Positions 20,451 to 32,699 of a stretch of 64,000 nucleotides of DNA are shown piece after piece. The notes beneath the pieces were generated by a model. The model was given only the letters and a program-made list of their open reading frames with translations, was not told where the DNA came from and did not search any database. Source of the DNA: Talpa occidentalis (taxonomy: Eukaryota > Chordata > Mammalia > Eulipotyphla > Talpidae). The number at the start of each line of letters is the position of its first letter. Positions within the stretch are counted from its first letter, which is position 1. Position numbers and translations under genes: made by a program. The stretch lies in NCBI RefSeq assembly GCF_014898055.3, contig NW_023601543.1:59967782-60031781 (forward strand). Direction: 5' to 3'.

Positions 20451-20719
20451 GGGCCTCCCTGGTGGCGCAGGGGTTAAAGACAGTGCTATCAAGCTATCTC
20501 CAGCCACTGCAGCAGGAATTTGATTCCCCTTTAGGCCAGGGAGGTGACCCGTATGGCACAGCAGGCCTCTCCTGTCTTGCCCACTACTCCCCTCAGCAGT
20601 GTATTTCAGTCAGTCTGCCTGTTCTGCTCCTCACTCTGTCACTGGTAAATCCTCTTAGCCGCCCCAACCCTGGCCTTCACCCCAGCTCTTAAATGCATAA
20701 ATAAATAAATCTTAAAAAA
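20451..20719 (+). mobile_element. SINE, older type
   Basis: Head GGGCCTCCCTGGTGGCGCAG-GGGTTAAAG; tail TGCATAAATAAATAAATCTTA. Duplication AAATCTCTTTCTAG. Confidence 0.93.
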
Positions 20720-20725
20720 ATCTCT

Positions 20726-21280
20726 TTCTAGATATTTATATATAGCCTATTAGTTCTGTTTCCCTGGAGAACTTTGGCTAATATACCCTTGCACTGTGTA
20801 CTCTGGGACTTGTGGTCAGTTGGTCAGTCAGCAACAAAACCTCTGTATCCTCAGCCACTTCTCTAAATCTGCACTTCACTTTGTGGCTCTCTCTGGAAGA
20901 CATTGCTTTCCCTGCAGCCCTTTAGTGAAAGGAGTGAGTACTTTCTATCTCCCACCCTTCATACCACCGGTCTTAAAGGTGGGTGAGTATCCTCCTTACT
21001 CTTTTATAAATTTATATTTGTAGCTTATTTCTCCTATGCTATAAAATTTGTTTCTTACTAATCATAACACGATTACTTATTCACTTTATCCCATACTATC
21101 CATACATATACATATAATAGTTTCAAAATGACCATATTGATATTAATATCAACAATAGGACCACTTAATTCAGTTTTATATTTCTTATATTTGTATTTTA
21201 TATTTCTTCTTATCCTTAATTTACATCCTACTAGGGATTATAATCAAATTACTGGGACTTATTCCTCTGCTATTATTGTT
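20726..21280. other. low-copy sequence
   Basis: No supported feature. AT-rich from 21000. Confidence 0.5.
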
Positions 21281-22330
21281 ATTTCTTTAATAGCATACTG
21301 AGATAAATTCACATAACAATTCATCCATCCAGAACATACATTTCAGAGGATTATAGTGCAGTCACAAAATTGTATAACAATCAGCACAGTCTAATTTTAG
21401 AAATTCTTGTCACTCTGCAAGAGAAATCCACACCTATTATCAGACACTCTTCATTCTTGCCATCCTGCTACCAGCCCCAAACAACCACGTATATATTTTC
21501 TGTCTCCATATGTTGCCTACTTTGGACATTTCATATAGATAGAATCACAAAATATGTGTTTTTTTTTGTGACTGAGTTCTTTAATATAGCCTAATGTTCT
21601 CAAGGGTCAGCCATATTGTAGAATGTGAAAGTACTTCATTTCTTTTCTTTTATTTTTTTTAAATGATTCCTTTTTTTTTTTTTTTTCTATTTATTTATAC
21701 AAGCACTGGGTACAGTCAGAAGCGCGGGAGGGTGAGAGAATTCACCAGAGCCAGAGCGGGGAACAGAACAGGCAGGCTGATGAAGAAATGCACTGCTGAG
21801 GGGAGCAGCGGGCGCGGCAGGAGAGGTCTGTTGCACCATGTGGGACCCTCACCAGCGGCAGGGGAGCGAACTGGTGCTGCAGACTGCGGGCAGCTTCGCA
21901 CGCAGCCCAGCGCTCAACCGCTGCGCCACCAGGGGAGGCCCACTTCATTTGTTTTAATGGCTAAATAATAGTTTATTTTGTGGTTACACCATATTTTGTT
22001 TAGCCATTCATCAGTTGATAGACAATTGGGGATATTTCCACTTTCCTCACTATAGTATTCATTATTATGAATAATGCTGCTAGGAATATTCATGTACAAA
22101 TTTTTTTTCCCAAATTTTATTATTTTGCCAATCATTTATATGTATAACTATATAAATTTGGGAGTACAACTTCACACCTCCATGTATGCATCATGTGCAT
22201 GTGTTTGTGTAGACATGTTTTCTTTTCTCTTGAGAATATACCTAGAAATTGAATTGCTGGAATCCTCCTCCTATATTTTGTGAAAGGGTTCATTAGAATT
22301 GCTATTAATTCTCCTTTGAATGCTTAGTAG
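21281..22330 (-). mobile_element. L1 3' UTR/ORF2 end, reverse strand
   Basis: GTCACAAAATTGTATAACAA, TCAAGGGTCAGCCATATTGT and CCATTCATCAGTTGATAGAC are reverse-strand L1 3' landmarks of an old (L1M-type) copy. A SINE splits it at 21649-21940. Confidence 0.8.
21649..21940 (-). mobile_element. SINE, young type
   Basis: Long T-run, CAAGCACTGGGTACAGTCAG, reversed head CCACCAGGGGAGGCC. Duplication ACTTCATTT. Confidence 0.93.
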
Positions 22331-22390
22331 AATTCACCAAGGCAGCTATCTGTGCCTGTACTTTTCTTTACAGAAATTTATAGATTTTTT

Positions 22391-22652
22391 AAAAAAGGTT
22401 TATTTATTTATGCATGCAAGTACAGGCCAGAGGTGCAGGGGTGGGGGTGAGAGGATGCACCAGAGACAGAATGGGGAGCAGAACAGGCAGACTGACTGAA
22501 ATAAACTGCTGAGGGGAGCAGCGGGTGAGTCAGGACAGGTCTGCTGCACTGTGTGGGTAGCTCTCTAGCTGGCTGGGATGGAATTCGTGCTGCAGAGGCT
22601 GTGGATAGCTTCACAGTGCTGTGCTTAACCCCTTGCACCACTAGGGAGGCCC
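22391..22652 (-). mobile_element. SINE, older type
   Basis: ATGCATGCAAGTACAGGCCA; reversed head CACTAGGGAGGCCC. Duplication GAAATTTATAGATT/GAAATTCATAGATT. Confidence 0.9.
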
Positions 22653-22659
22653 GAAATTC

Positions 22660-23785
22660 ATAGATTATTAATTGAACCTCTATTGTTTTGTATGTCTATT
22701 CAGATTTTCTATTTCTTCTTGAGACAGATTTGGTTGCTTGTGTCTTTCTAGGAATTTGTTCCAGTATTCCTAAGATATTTAATTTGTTGGCATACAGTTA
22801 TTCATAATATTCCCTTATAATTAATTTCATTTCTATAAGGTCAGTAGTAACATTCTCTTATTCCTGATTTTAGTTATTTGAATCTTCCCTTTTTTTTTTT
22901 TTTTTTTTGGTCAGTCTAGTTAAGGGCTTACCAATTTTGTTGCTTTTTTCAAAGAAGCAACTCCTTATTGACTTTCCTCTAGTGTTTTCTATTTCTTTTA
23001 TTTCTGCTCTAGTCTTTCTTATTTCCATCCTTTTACTTGCTTTGGTTTACTTTGGTCCCCCTGTTTTCATTGTCTTATGATGGAAGTTAAAGTTATTGAT
23101 CTAAACTCTTCTCACATGGGTATTTACAGATATAAATTTCTTTCTAAGCACTGCTAAGCATCCAATCATTTTTTGTATGTTGTGCTTTTGTTTTCATCCA
23201 TCTCAAATTTCCCTCTTCACTCATTGGTTAATTAAAAGTGTGCTACTTAATCTCCTCATATTTTCCAATTTTTTTCTGCTATTGATTTCAAATTTCATTT
23301 CATTGTGTCAGAGAAGATGCCTTATATAAACATATACAAGTATTATAAATATAAATATATCATGATTATTGTATAAATTCACTCCTTTTAAATGTATCAA
23401 GACTCATAGTATGGCTTAACATGTGGCCAACCTTATGGAATGTTTCATGTGTACTTGAGAAGAATATGAATTTGCCATATTGGAGAGATGTTGGTAATAG
23501 GACAAGTGGAACTCCCACAAACTCTTGGCAATAGGACAAGTGAAGCTTCCACAAACATTCTATTCTTACCAAAGTTCATGAGTTTATTTTGAATCAGTGC
23601 TCTTCAGATTGTTGTCAGCCTTTGGTTTTCAGTTCTGGAAAAGCTCATTTTGACAATCATGTATTTTTTTATTGCTTCTTGCAGAGGTTCTCACTCTGCC
23701 ATTCCAGAAGACCCACCTCCAAAATATTGTTTTGAAGACACTTGAAGTAATTCTCTGTGATTATGACAAAAACTTGAAGCACATC
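22660..23785 (-). mobile_element. L1 ORF2 segment, reverse strand
   Basis: TTCTATTTCTTCTTGAGACA, TGTCTTTCTAGGAATTTGTT and TCCTTTTACTTGCTTTGGTT are antisense L1 ORF2. No long frame remains. The right edge near the TTTA repeat is approximate. Confidence 0.7.
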
Positions 23786-23787
23786 AG

Positions 23788-23789
23788 GT

Positions 23790-23832
<43 letters not shown>

Positions 23833-23836
23833 TTTT
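23788..23836. repeat. (TTTA)n microsatellite
   Basis: About 12 units, possibly the remains of a SINE tail without its body. Confidence 0.95.
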
Positions 23837-24277
23837 AACATATATTCACTGAGCACCTCATTGCCCCTTCCTCCTTTTTAGGTCATCATCTCTGATTTAT
23901 TTATAGTGAATGTTTTGTTGTCTTTTTTTGAAAATGAAAGCACGTAAATATTTTCTTCCATTTCTATCACTCCTTGGTTTTCCTTAACGACACATCCTGG
24001 AGATCATGCCATAGTGGAATGCAGGGCTTGTCCTCAAGAAAAGGACTTTGTAAGGAAAAAAATTATTTGAGTTTATCAAAATCACAATTTGGAATTTGGG
24101 TCAATAATATATAAACATTGTTTTACTAAATTCATCAAATTTTGCAGCTGATTATAATTATCCCTACTTGTTTAGACTCCAAAATCATCAGCAACTAACA
24201 ATCTCTCTCTGACTATATGAGGCTAATTCAAAGAGTTGTTATTTTGTTTCAGAGTTTTCATATCTTATTCTCTTTTT
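23837..24277. other. low-copy sequence
   Basis: Nothing recognised. Confidence 0.45.
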
Positions 24278-24557
24278 TTTTTTAAGTTTTTTTTTTAAGA
24301 TTTATTTATTTTTATATAAGAGCGGAGATACAGGCCAGAGGCAAGGGAGGGTGAGAGGATTCACCAGAGACAGAGCGGGAAGCAGAACTGGCAGACGACC
24401 GAAATACTGCTGAGGGGAGCAGCGGATGTGACAGGAGAGGTCTGCCACCCATGTGGGAATCTCCCTGGCCGGCTGGGAATTGAACCAGTGCTGCAAAGGC
24501 TGCAGACAGCTTCACAACACTGCACTCAACTCAACCTTCTGCGCCACCGGGGAGGCC
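24278..24557 (-). mobile_element. SINE, intermediate type
   Basis: ATAAGAGCGGAGATACAGGC, reversed head CCACCGGGGAGGCCC. Duplication TCTTATTCTCTTTT/TCTTATCCTCTTTT. Confidence 0.91.
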
Positions 24558-25186
24558 CTCTTATCCTCTTTTGTCCACATCTTTCTTCCCCATGTAGGTC
24601 ACCAGCAGCTTATTAGACTTCCTTGGTAATTTCTCCCTGTCACAGTTTTGAATACAAGATGGATGAGAGTTGAGATATCTAAAGAAGATCAATACAAGGA
24701 GAATTGGTAAATTTTCCATTAGCATGCTAAGGTTTATTTGGGGATGTCTCTGAGGAAACCCTTATTTTAAAGTAATAGTTTGACAGCTATGTTTTAATAT
24801 GGAAATGGAAAAAGATTGGAAAAATTAGAAATAATCACCTTAATAGGATTGAGCCATTAAATATCACTAGATTTAGCAAATTAAAAACAATGAATAACTT
24901 TTTTAGAATATCTCAAATATTTTACAAAAAAATTGTTCACTGTTTATATAAAATTCAAATTTAACTGGGTCCCCTGTATTTTATCTGGCAATCCTATTTG
25001 GATCCTACCATTGGGAAAGAATAAGTAGACTTGGACTGATGTGGAATCACCACTTCAAAATTGTTAGTCACAGAGCTTTGTGCTGAAAGAGAACTGGCTT
25101 AGACTTTTTTCTAGCTTATCACTTGGTCTTCCATCACAAATACCCCTACCCTCCATTCATGCTGACATATCTGCAGTTCATATAGC
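24558..25186. other. low-copy sequence
   Basis: No supported feature. Confidence 0.45.
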
Positions 25187-26161
25187 CAGTCATGCATTGC
25201 TTAATGACAGGAATACATTTTGAAAAATGCATCATTAGGAGTTTTTATAGTTGTGCAAACATCATAGAGTATAATTGCACAAGCCTGATTGGGGTAACCT
25301 ACTACACACCTGGGCTACATGCTCTAGCCTATTGCTCCCAGGCTACAAACCTCAGAGTATGTTATGTACTGAATATAGTAGATGATTGTATCAGAACATA
25401 TCTAGAAATAGAAAAAGCATTATTCAAATAAGGCATAAAAGATAAAAAATGGTACATCTTTATAGGGCATTTATCATGAATGGAGCTCACAGAACTGCAA
25501 GTTACTCTGGTAGGTCAGTGAGTGAATGGTGAGTGGAGGCGAAGGCCTAGCACAGTGATAAGCATTGTACACTTAGATTACACAGCATTTATATTAAAGA
25601 ATATTTTTGTTGATTCAATAATAAATTAACCTTTGCTTACCATAACTTTCTTATAACTTTTAAAATTTTAAAAAAATTGTGGACTCTTGTAATAACAGCT
25701 TAAAACACTAACAAAATTCAGGTATACAAGAATATTTTTCTTTACGTTCTTAACCTTTTCCTATTTTTAAAATATTTACTTTTAATGTTTTTTTTTTTGT
25801 TTTTTTTACTTTTAAAAACACAATAATTAGCGTAGGCCTACACAGAATTTGGATCACTATCTTGTCCCCCCCAGAGGGTTATCAGGGGCAGTAACTTGCA
25901 TGCAACCATCGCCTTCTATGATAACAATGACTTTTTCTGGAATGGGTCCTGAAGGTCCTTCCTGAAGCACTCCTTGAAGGAGTGTCATTTTTTTTCAGAA
26001 ATAGACCCATGGTGGTTTGCTTGTTTTGTTTGTGTTTTTCGTCATAGATTTCATTGTAAGTTGGTAATGAAGAGTGAACTTTCCTTTCTATTAATGAAAA
26101 CTTTTCAGTATTAGGGGTCTATCTTCTCTAGTTTATTTTTTTTTTTAAGAGGAAAAAAAGT

Positions 26162-27900
26162 TTATTTACAAGGGGTGGGAGGAGGGTGGAGAAAGAGAGA
26201 GAGATTAATTGGCTGACATGTCTCACCAGCAATACCATTTGATCTAAGACACCAAGGTGTAAATTGAAGTGAGAAAGGCAAATGAGAGGAGAGCACGCAT
26301 GTCTCAAACTTCTGAAAGATCTTACTGAGGTCAGCAAATGCTTCTAAACCCTTTACTGAGAATTTTCTTTGCGGTTTTTCTTTTCCTTTTGCAGTTTCCT
26401 TCTCTTTTGTCTCTTCTTCAGCTACGTGTTCCTGTTCCAGGTCCAACAACTGTTCACTAGTCAGTTTCTTAGGAACCACCTCCAGGAGTTACTCAATGTC
26501 ATTCTCATCCACACCCAGATTAAAGCTTCTTGCCATCTCAACCACAGTGTTGTTGACCTTTGCAACCTTCTCATCCTTAGCAGATCCTTGGAGCCATGGA
26601 TGAAACTTGGAATAGCTTCTTTCAGATGCCACTCATAGGTAACATTACCCCAAACACAAACAAGGTTCTTGATCTAGTCATAGATGTTGTAACCCTTCCA
26701 GATTTGAGTCAGTGACTTCCTCGGGTGCAGCAATAGCCTGGTAAAAGTCTCCTTCAGGTTGTAGGCCTTAAAAGCTGCTATTGACCTCCCTGGTGGCCGA
26801 GGGGTTAAGTCTCAGTGCTACCAACAATAGGGCCTGAGTTTGACCTCCGGTCGGCCAAGGACCTAACCCACATATGGCGCAGCAGACCTCTCCTGTCCCG
26901 CCTAATGTTCCCCTCAGCAGTGTGTTTAAATAAATCTGCATGTTCTGCTCCCGACTCTGTCTCTGGTGAATCCTCTCCCCACCCCATACCTCTGGCCTAC
27001 ACCCAAGTTCTACTATGCAAAAACAAATACAATCTTTTTAAAAAAATAAAAGCTGCTAGTCCTCCTTGATCCATTGGTTGGATCAAAGAGGTGGTGATTG
27101 GAGGGAGAAATACCACTTTGATCTTGGGGTGAAGATCACCAATAAAATGGAGGATGTCCAGGAGCATTATCAGCAATAAACAGAATCTTGAATGGTGTTA
27201 TTCTCCAAATAGTACTTCTCCATTTCACTGATACAGCAATTCAGGGGGGGCACCTTGGAAGAGGTTCTGGGTCATTCATGACGTCTGGCAGTATATGCTT
27301 TCTGACATTTTGAAGTTCTCAGGTCTTTATTGTGCCAGATCACAAATGGCTTTAATTTGTAGTCTGAAACATGGCACCCAAACTAGACTTCTCTCCTGTT
27401 CTTAAAAGCTTTGAAACCTGACATTAACTCGGCCTCCTTACGGATGAAAGTTCTTTCAGTCATCTGTTTCTGGAACAGATTTTATCTGTAATGAAGATTT
27501 ACTCAGGCAAGTAATTTTCCCACAAAATCATGTTATCTAGAGTTTCCAAAAAATGTTCAGCTTTTACATCGGCACTTGCAGATTTACTACATACTTTCAC
27601 ATTATGTAATGAATAACAATTCTTGAATCATTTAAACCATCCAGAGCTAGCAGAAAATTCAACATCGTAGTTGGGCACAGCCTTTTTTTCAAAATCACAA
27701 TCAAACTTTTTGCTTTTGTCATGATCATAATTGTGCTGAGAGGGATATGATCTGTGTTTTATCTTCAATGCAGGTCATTAGAAGTTTCTTCATATCTGAT
27801 CTAGGACCTTCTTGAATGTTTGTTAGTCTCACTATTTTCAATGAAGTAGATTCTTGAACAGTTTCCCTTACTTCTGTTCTTATTCTCCAAGTTTGTAGTT
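26162..27900 (-). pseudogene. Tigger transposase remnant
   Basis: A minus-strand frame (26162-26479) reads EQLLDLEQEHVAEEE and KFSVKGLEAFADLSK, the C-terminal tail of pogo-type (CENP-B/TIGD-like) transposases. At 27150-27180 the minus strand reads FIADNAPGHP, the second-aspartate block of the DDE catalytic triad. The frame between these blocks is broken by shifts and a SINE. The N-terminal helix-turn-helix region was not confirmed. Confidence 0.82.
26781..27047 (+). mobile_element. SINE, older type
   Basis: Head GACCTCCCTGGTGGCCGAGG; tail CAATCTTTTTA(n). Flanking AAAAGCTGCT on both sides. It lies inside the transposase relic. Confidence 0.9.
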
Positions 27901-27966
27901 ATGGTGGGATGGGACATGTCTGACTGGCAAGCAATAATCATCACTGATTTTCCACCTTCATAGTTC

Positions 27967-28246
27967 TTTTTTTTTTTTAAATAAAATATTTATTGATTTA
28001 TGCATACAAGAACTGGGATACAGGCCAGAGGTGTGGGGGGTGAGAGGATTCACCAGAGACAGAGTGGGGAGCAGAACAGGCAGATCAATTGAAATACACT
28101 GCTGAGGGGAGCAGTGGGCAAGACAGGAGAGGTCTGCCTCGCCATGTGGGTTTCTCCCTTGTGGCTGGAGATCGAACTTTTGCTGCAGAGGCTGCGGATT
28201 GCTTCATAGTGCAGTGCTTAAACCCTTGCACCACCAGGGAGACCCC
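27967..28246 (-). mobile_element. SINE, older type
   Basis: T-run, ATGCATACAAGAACTGGGAT, reversed head CACCAGGGAGACCC. Confidence 0.9.
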
Positions 28247-28400
28247 CAAAACTATCTTGACCTACCTTTCATTGTTCTCCTTTTTATAGAGACATGGGTT
28301 TTGAGAACTGGTTCTCTACTATAAGAAAAACAATTTAAGTGTGACAATAAATGGCAACTGATTCTCATTTCAAATGTTAGGCAATAAGAGACAGTAGTGG

Positions 28401-28575
28401 GGATTATTATTACCTAGTGACCTGAAAGCCTATTACTCTTACTCAGTTCTACCAAATGTTGTCACATGGAAATGAATGCCTAATATTGTCAGATCATTTG
28501 ACTTTTCAAAAAAAACCAGAAAACTCAATTCTGTGTGCATGTGAAATCTCCCAAGTCACAAATAAATGTTAGCAG

Positions 28576-28612
<37 letters not shown>

Positions 28613-28850
28613 CTCTCAACTCTAAGTAGGTAAAATAAAACTCACTTTCAGGCTGATTGAACCATAGGGCCACCTGTTCCAGACCTTATATGAAATGTTC
28701 AAATCTGCCATCATTTTCCAGAAGACTGTATAAAGTGTGCTTCCTATATGGACTACACTAACTTGTTGTGCTTAATCTATCTGAGCACTGTAGGGCAATT
28801 GTCTGCATTCTTACTGTTCTCCCTGAAAACAGAAACTTTGCATTTTCTTT
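28401..28850. other. low-copy sequence with (CT)n
   Basis: About 16 CT units at 28576-28607. Otherwise nothing recognised. Confidence 0.6.
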
Positions 28851-28852
28851 TC

Positions 28853-29128
28853 TTTTTCTTTTTTTTAAAGATTGATTTATTTATGCATACAAGAACTGGG
28901 GTACAGGCCAGATGCGCGGGAGGGTGAGAGGATTCACCAGAGACAGAGCGGGGAACAGAACAGGCAGACTGACGAAACACACTACTGAGGGGAGCAGCGG
29001 GCGAGACAGGAGAGGTCTGCCGTGCCATGTGGGATTCTCGCCGGCCGGCCGGCATCCAACCTGCGCTGCAGAGGCTGTGAACAGCTTCATAGTGCGGCGT
29101 TCAACCGCCTGCGCCACCAGGGAGGCCC
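28853..29128 (-). mobile_element. SINE, intermediate type
   Basis: ATGCATACAAGAACTGGGGT, CCGGCCGGCCGGC in the centre, reversed head CACCAGGGAGGCCC. Duplication TGCATTTTCTTTTCTT/TGCATTTTATTTTCTT. Confidence 0.93.
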
Positions 29129-29218
29129 TGCATTTTATTTTCTTAACCTCAGTAACTAGTAGAGTGTCTGAGACTTTTAGTAGGTATTCAGATGACTGAC
29201 TAAATGATTGGTAGAATA

Positions 29219-29793
29219 TGTAAAGGTGTAATCTAAAAAGGGGAGGCTCCATATTCCCTGCCACACCTAAGGAAGGGTGGAGTTGAGCAGCGAGGGGAAG
29301 CTATAAAAAGACTGGTGGAGGCACGTGGAGCATAGAAATAGGTGAAACAGGGACTTGGGGAACACAAAAGGAGAAACTGGAAGATACATGGGTGACAGAC
29401 CTGTGGGGACGCTGACAATGGCAGCCTGGATCTCGACTTGTATTTTGATTTTGCTCCTTTCCTTGCAGACTTGCCTGTCCCCTTCTGCCCCTTTCATATG
29501 GTTCCACACCAGAAGGTGCCTTAGACTTGTGCAAGCTTTTGACCCCGCAGTGGGCCAACCCTGTTTGGTTGGGCATTTACCCACGAGGGGATGGGTAACT
29601 TTGGGTGTTTCATTGGGAAACTATTATCATTCTCTTCATTCTCTATGCTGTGCACACTAATTTTATTATTTTTTTTCTATTAAAGGTCTTCTCACACTAA
29701 GAGTATGCTTCATCTCTGTGTGGCAGATGGCAGAATCCATTTAGGGCATGCAGGTTTGGGTGTCCCAAGGTACCCCTCAGCTTCTTGTTAACA
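29219..29793 (+). mobile_element. solo LTR, 575 bp, relative of the 601-bp family
   Basis: TGTAAAGG...TTGTTAACA, with AATA at 29215-29218 and 29794-29797. A TATAAAA box lies at 29302 and ATTAAAGG near 29680 is a poly-A signal. It shares the GACAATGGCAGCC motif, CCACGAGGGGATGGGTAACT and GTGTGGCAGATGGCAGAA with the LTR at 5792, but is clearly diverged. Confidence 0.85.
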
Positions 29794-29801
29794 AATACAT
29801 C

Positions 29802-30077
29802 TTTTTTTTTTTTTTTTAAGATTTATTTATTTATTTATTTATATGTGCACTGGGTACAGTCAGAATCGCGGGAGGGTGAGAGAATTCACCAGAGCCAGAG
29901 CAGGAAACAGAACAGGCAGACTGACGAAATGCACTGCTGAGGGGAGCAGTGGGCAGCAGGAGAGGTCTGCTCGCCATGTGGGACCCTCGCCCAGTGGCTG
30001 GGGATCGAACCGGTGCTGCAGAGGCTGTGGGCAGCTTCGCAGCCCAGTGCTCAACTGCTGCACCACCAGGGAGGCCC
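29802..30077 (-). mobile_element. SINE, young type
   Basis: GTGCACTGGGTACAGTCAGA, reversed head ACCACCAGGGAGGCCC. Duplication AACAAATACATCTT/AACAAATATATCTT just beyond the LTR. Confidence 0.94.
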
Positions 30078-31147
30078 CAACAAATATATCTTGGTCACTT
30101 CTCCCTTTTCCCAGTCAGAAGATGGAATTTTCAAAGGCAGGAGATCATTAATATTGCTTTCCCATTCCTAAATGGAACAAAACCAGTAGAACAATTACTT
30201 TGGACATCAAGTTAGAAGTATTTTGCAATTTAAGTCTGGTTAACTGTGGAAGTTTAATAGTTGATTGCCTCTTGGAAACCACACATGAAGCAGATGATAA
30301 AGCTTCTAGAATATGGCACATGTTTCTAGTTCTACTTGCAGTGGTTTTAAAATAATATGACTTATACCCAGTACAGATGCATTATTGTTAATATTTTATC
30401 AGAGAGTTATTGTTTTCCCTTTGAATATGTCTCATTACAGGCACTGCTACATTATTAAGTATAAATGTATTACATCCAAGGACCAATTTTCCCACTCTTG
30501 AGGTATGTATTTCTGACTCTATAATAGAAGTCAATGGGTAAGCCAGATTAATTTAATCCAAATTTACTTTACAGCACACTTTTTGGAAATGCATGCTTTC
30601 TTTCATTTGAAGGGTACCTGCATAATCAAGTGATATATTTTATGTTTTGTAGCAGAATAAAGCAAACAAATGGAATTAAGTTCATTGTTAACACAGTGCA
30701 GCAGCTGTGTATTGACTGCAGACGTCACTAACTATCACCCTGGGACTAACATTCATTGATACAATCAAGAATGAGTCTCCTTCCAAATTGTCACAAAGAA
30801 ACAATGGGACAATTCATATACCTGTTGTAATTTACATATCTCTTTCTGGTAAGTGTCTTAAGTCAAATATAATAACTCAAGTCTGTTAAAAAGTAGTTAT
30901 GTTTCAACTCTTCCAACAGAAACCCTATTCGAAAACTAAAGGAATTTTTGTCTATTAAGTATAACTATTTTATAAATTTATAAGCAATCTTATTATTAAA
31001 ATGCTGAAGAATTAACTCAAACATGCCTTGGGCAGGTGAGGATGGCACAGGCAGAGCCATTCCTTGCCACAATGATAGCTGAAACCGTAAAGAAAAGGGA
31101 AGCTTTCCGTGGATAAGAGTGTGTATCAGGACACATTGGATATGTGA
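30078..31147. other. low-copy sequence
   Basis: About 1 kb without a repeat I recognise and with no open frame worth noting. This is one of the longer non-repeat stretches. Confidence 0.5.
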
Positions 31148-31165
31148 TTATCTGATTCACCTTTT

Positions 31166-31438
31166 TCTTTTTTTTAAAGATTGATTTATTTATGCATACA
31201 AGAACTGGGGTACAGGCCAGATGCGCGGGAGGGTGAGAGGATTCACCAGAGGCAGAGCGGGGAACAGAACAGGCAGACCGATGAAATACACTGCTGAGGG
31301 GAGAAGTGGGTGAGTCAGGAGAGGTCTGTTGTGCCATGTGTTTAGCTCCCTGGCTTGCCGGGGATTGGACTCATGCTGCAGAGGCTGCAAATTGCCTCAT
31401 AGTGTGGTGCCTAACCCTTTGCGCCACCAGGGAGGCCC
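31166..31438 (-). mobile_element. SINE, intermediate type
   Basis: ATGCATACAAGAACTGGGGT, reversed head CACCAGGGAGGCCC. Duplication TATCTGATTCACCTTT. Confidence 0.94.
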
Positions 31439-31499
31439 TATCTGATTCACCTTTGCCTTCTGTGATGCTTTGTTTACAGATGCATCTCTGAGAAACAGG

Positions 31500-32087
31500 G
31501 AGGAGTATCACAGCACAGTGAATGGGTGCCATTTTCCCCACTCCCACTCTCATGCAGCAGCCTTGAATTACAATTTCCAGCTAGCCATGCTGAATGGGCC
31601 CAGCTGGGAAAGAGCAAGGTTGACATGTTTATTGGAAGTGGAACAAAGGAGGAGGAGAGACACATGGAGAGGAGATATAAGGGTGAGAGACATGTGATGG
31701 GGCTTTTCCTGGTCCTTGGCAGAGGCAATGGCTGTCCTAATCTTGACCTTAGGGTGGATTGCATGGTACATTTTGAATTTGGGGTCTCTCCTGTCCCAAC
31801 TCTCTGGGATCTGCCTAACCTCTTTTTTTGTGGTTTCCCTTCTGCACAGTACCTTAAGCTTGTAGCAAACTTTCAGGTCTAGGCCACCCTGCTTTGGATC
31901 AAGCTTGTTTGGCCTGTCATTTGACTGTGAGGGGATGGGTAATTTTCAGAGTTTTATTGGGGATCTGTTATTTGAAATCCTTTCTCTCTTTCTTTCATCA
32001 ATTAAAGATCTTTCACACAAAGAGCATGCTTTCATTGTTTTTGTGTGCACAGTTAGCCAGACGTTTTAGAATATGCACACCTTAACA
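31500..32087 (+). mobile_element. LTR, diverged relative of the 601-bp family, possible proviral 5' LTR
   Basis: Shared landmarks are GGCAATGGCTGTCC, CTTAAGCTTGTAGCAAACTT, GTGAGGGGATGGGTAATTTT and ATTAAAGATC. It ends CCTTAACA at 32087. Two bases later comes TGGGGTCCTTGGGAATCC, in the place and style of a retroviral primer-binding site. The start is approximate and no duplication was found. Confidence 0.65.
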
Positions 32088-32560
32088 ATTTGGGGTCCTT
32101 GGGAATCCCTCTGTCACATGATTACAGTTTGAAACCACTGCATTTTCTAAAGGAGAAATTCTAAAGGAGAATTTAAAATGTATGTCATTGTTGAGATGAG
32201 AAAAATGACAAAGCAGAGTCTTGTGGTAGGTGAATGGCATCAGTTGTGAGGTAGGACCAGATTCTAGAAGAGTTTTATGCAACCTCAGGCCCTGAGCACC
32301 ACCTCCTCTTGGAAATTAGTACTTTTATGATATTCAGAAAACAGAGAACAACTTGAAAATGAGAACCTGCACAATGGGAAATTTGCAAATAGATTTTTAA
32401 ATGTACTATAATATTTTCTCCCACAAGGCAACTGGGCCTAGGTGATTCTAAGAATAATAAAATGCAGGAAATAAGTTTCTTTTATTTGCTGTGGTTATTC
32501 TTAAGCATTAATATTCTGTCACATATCGCTTTTGTTCTGGAGAAAAAATGGTTACATTAA
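32088..32560. other. low-copy sequence, possible proviral leader at its start
   Basis: Beyond the primer-binding-site-like 18 bases no gag-like frame is seen. Confidence 0.4.
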
Positions 32561-32564
32561 ATCA

Positions 32565-32665
32565 GTTTTTCCCAAATTGTGGTCTGAGTTCTTCAGATAA
32601 CTGGCATGAGGCTTGTTAAAAATACAAATTGCTAGGCCCACATCTAAAGAACCAGTCCCTGAGGC
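32565..32665 (+). mobile_element. MER5A-like hAT fragment
   Basis: TTTTTCCCAAATTGTGGTCT, GGCTTGTTAAAAATACAAAT-TGCTAGGCCCAC match the MER5 core. Confidence 0.75.
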
Positions 32666-32699
32666 CAACCAAGTTGCCATAGTTAAGCTTATGGGTAAT

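Larger units (their letters stand above)
25187..28400 (-). mobile_element. Tigger-family (TcMar/pogo) DNA transposon, decayed
   Basis: The left end CAGTCATGCATTGCTTAATG with GAATACATTTTGAAAAATGC is a Tigger-type terminal repeat. Transposase relics follow on the minus strand from 25900 to about 27900. Two SINEs (26781-27047 and 27967-28246) interrupt it. Removing them leaves about 2.6 kb, near the size of an autonomous Tigger. The right end is not precisely visible. Frameshifts and stops make it inactive. Confidence 0.8.
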
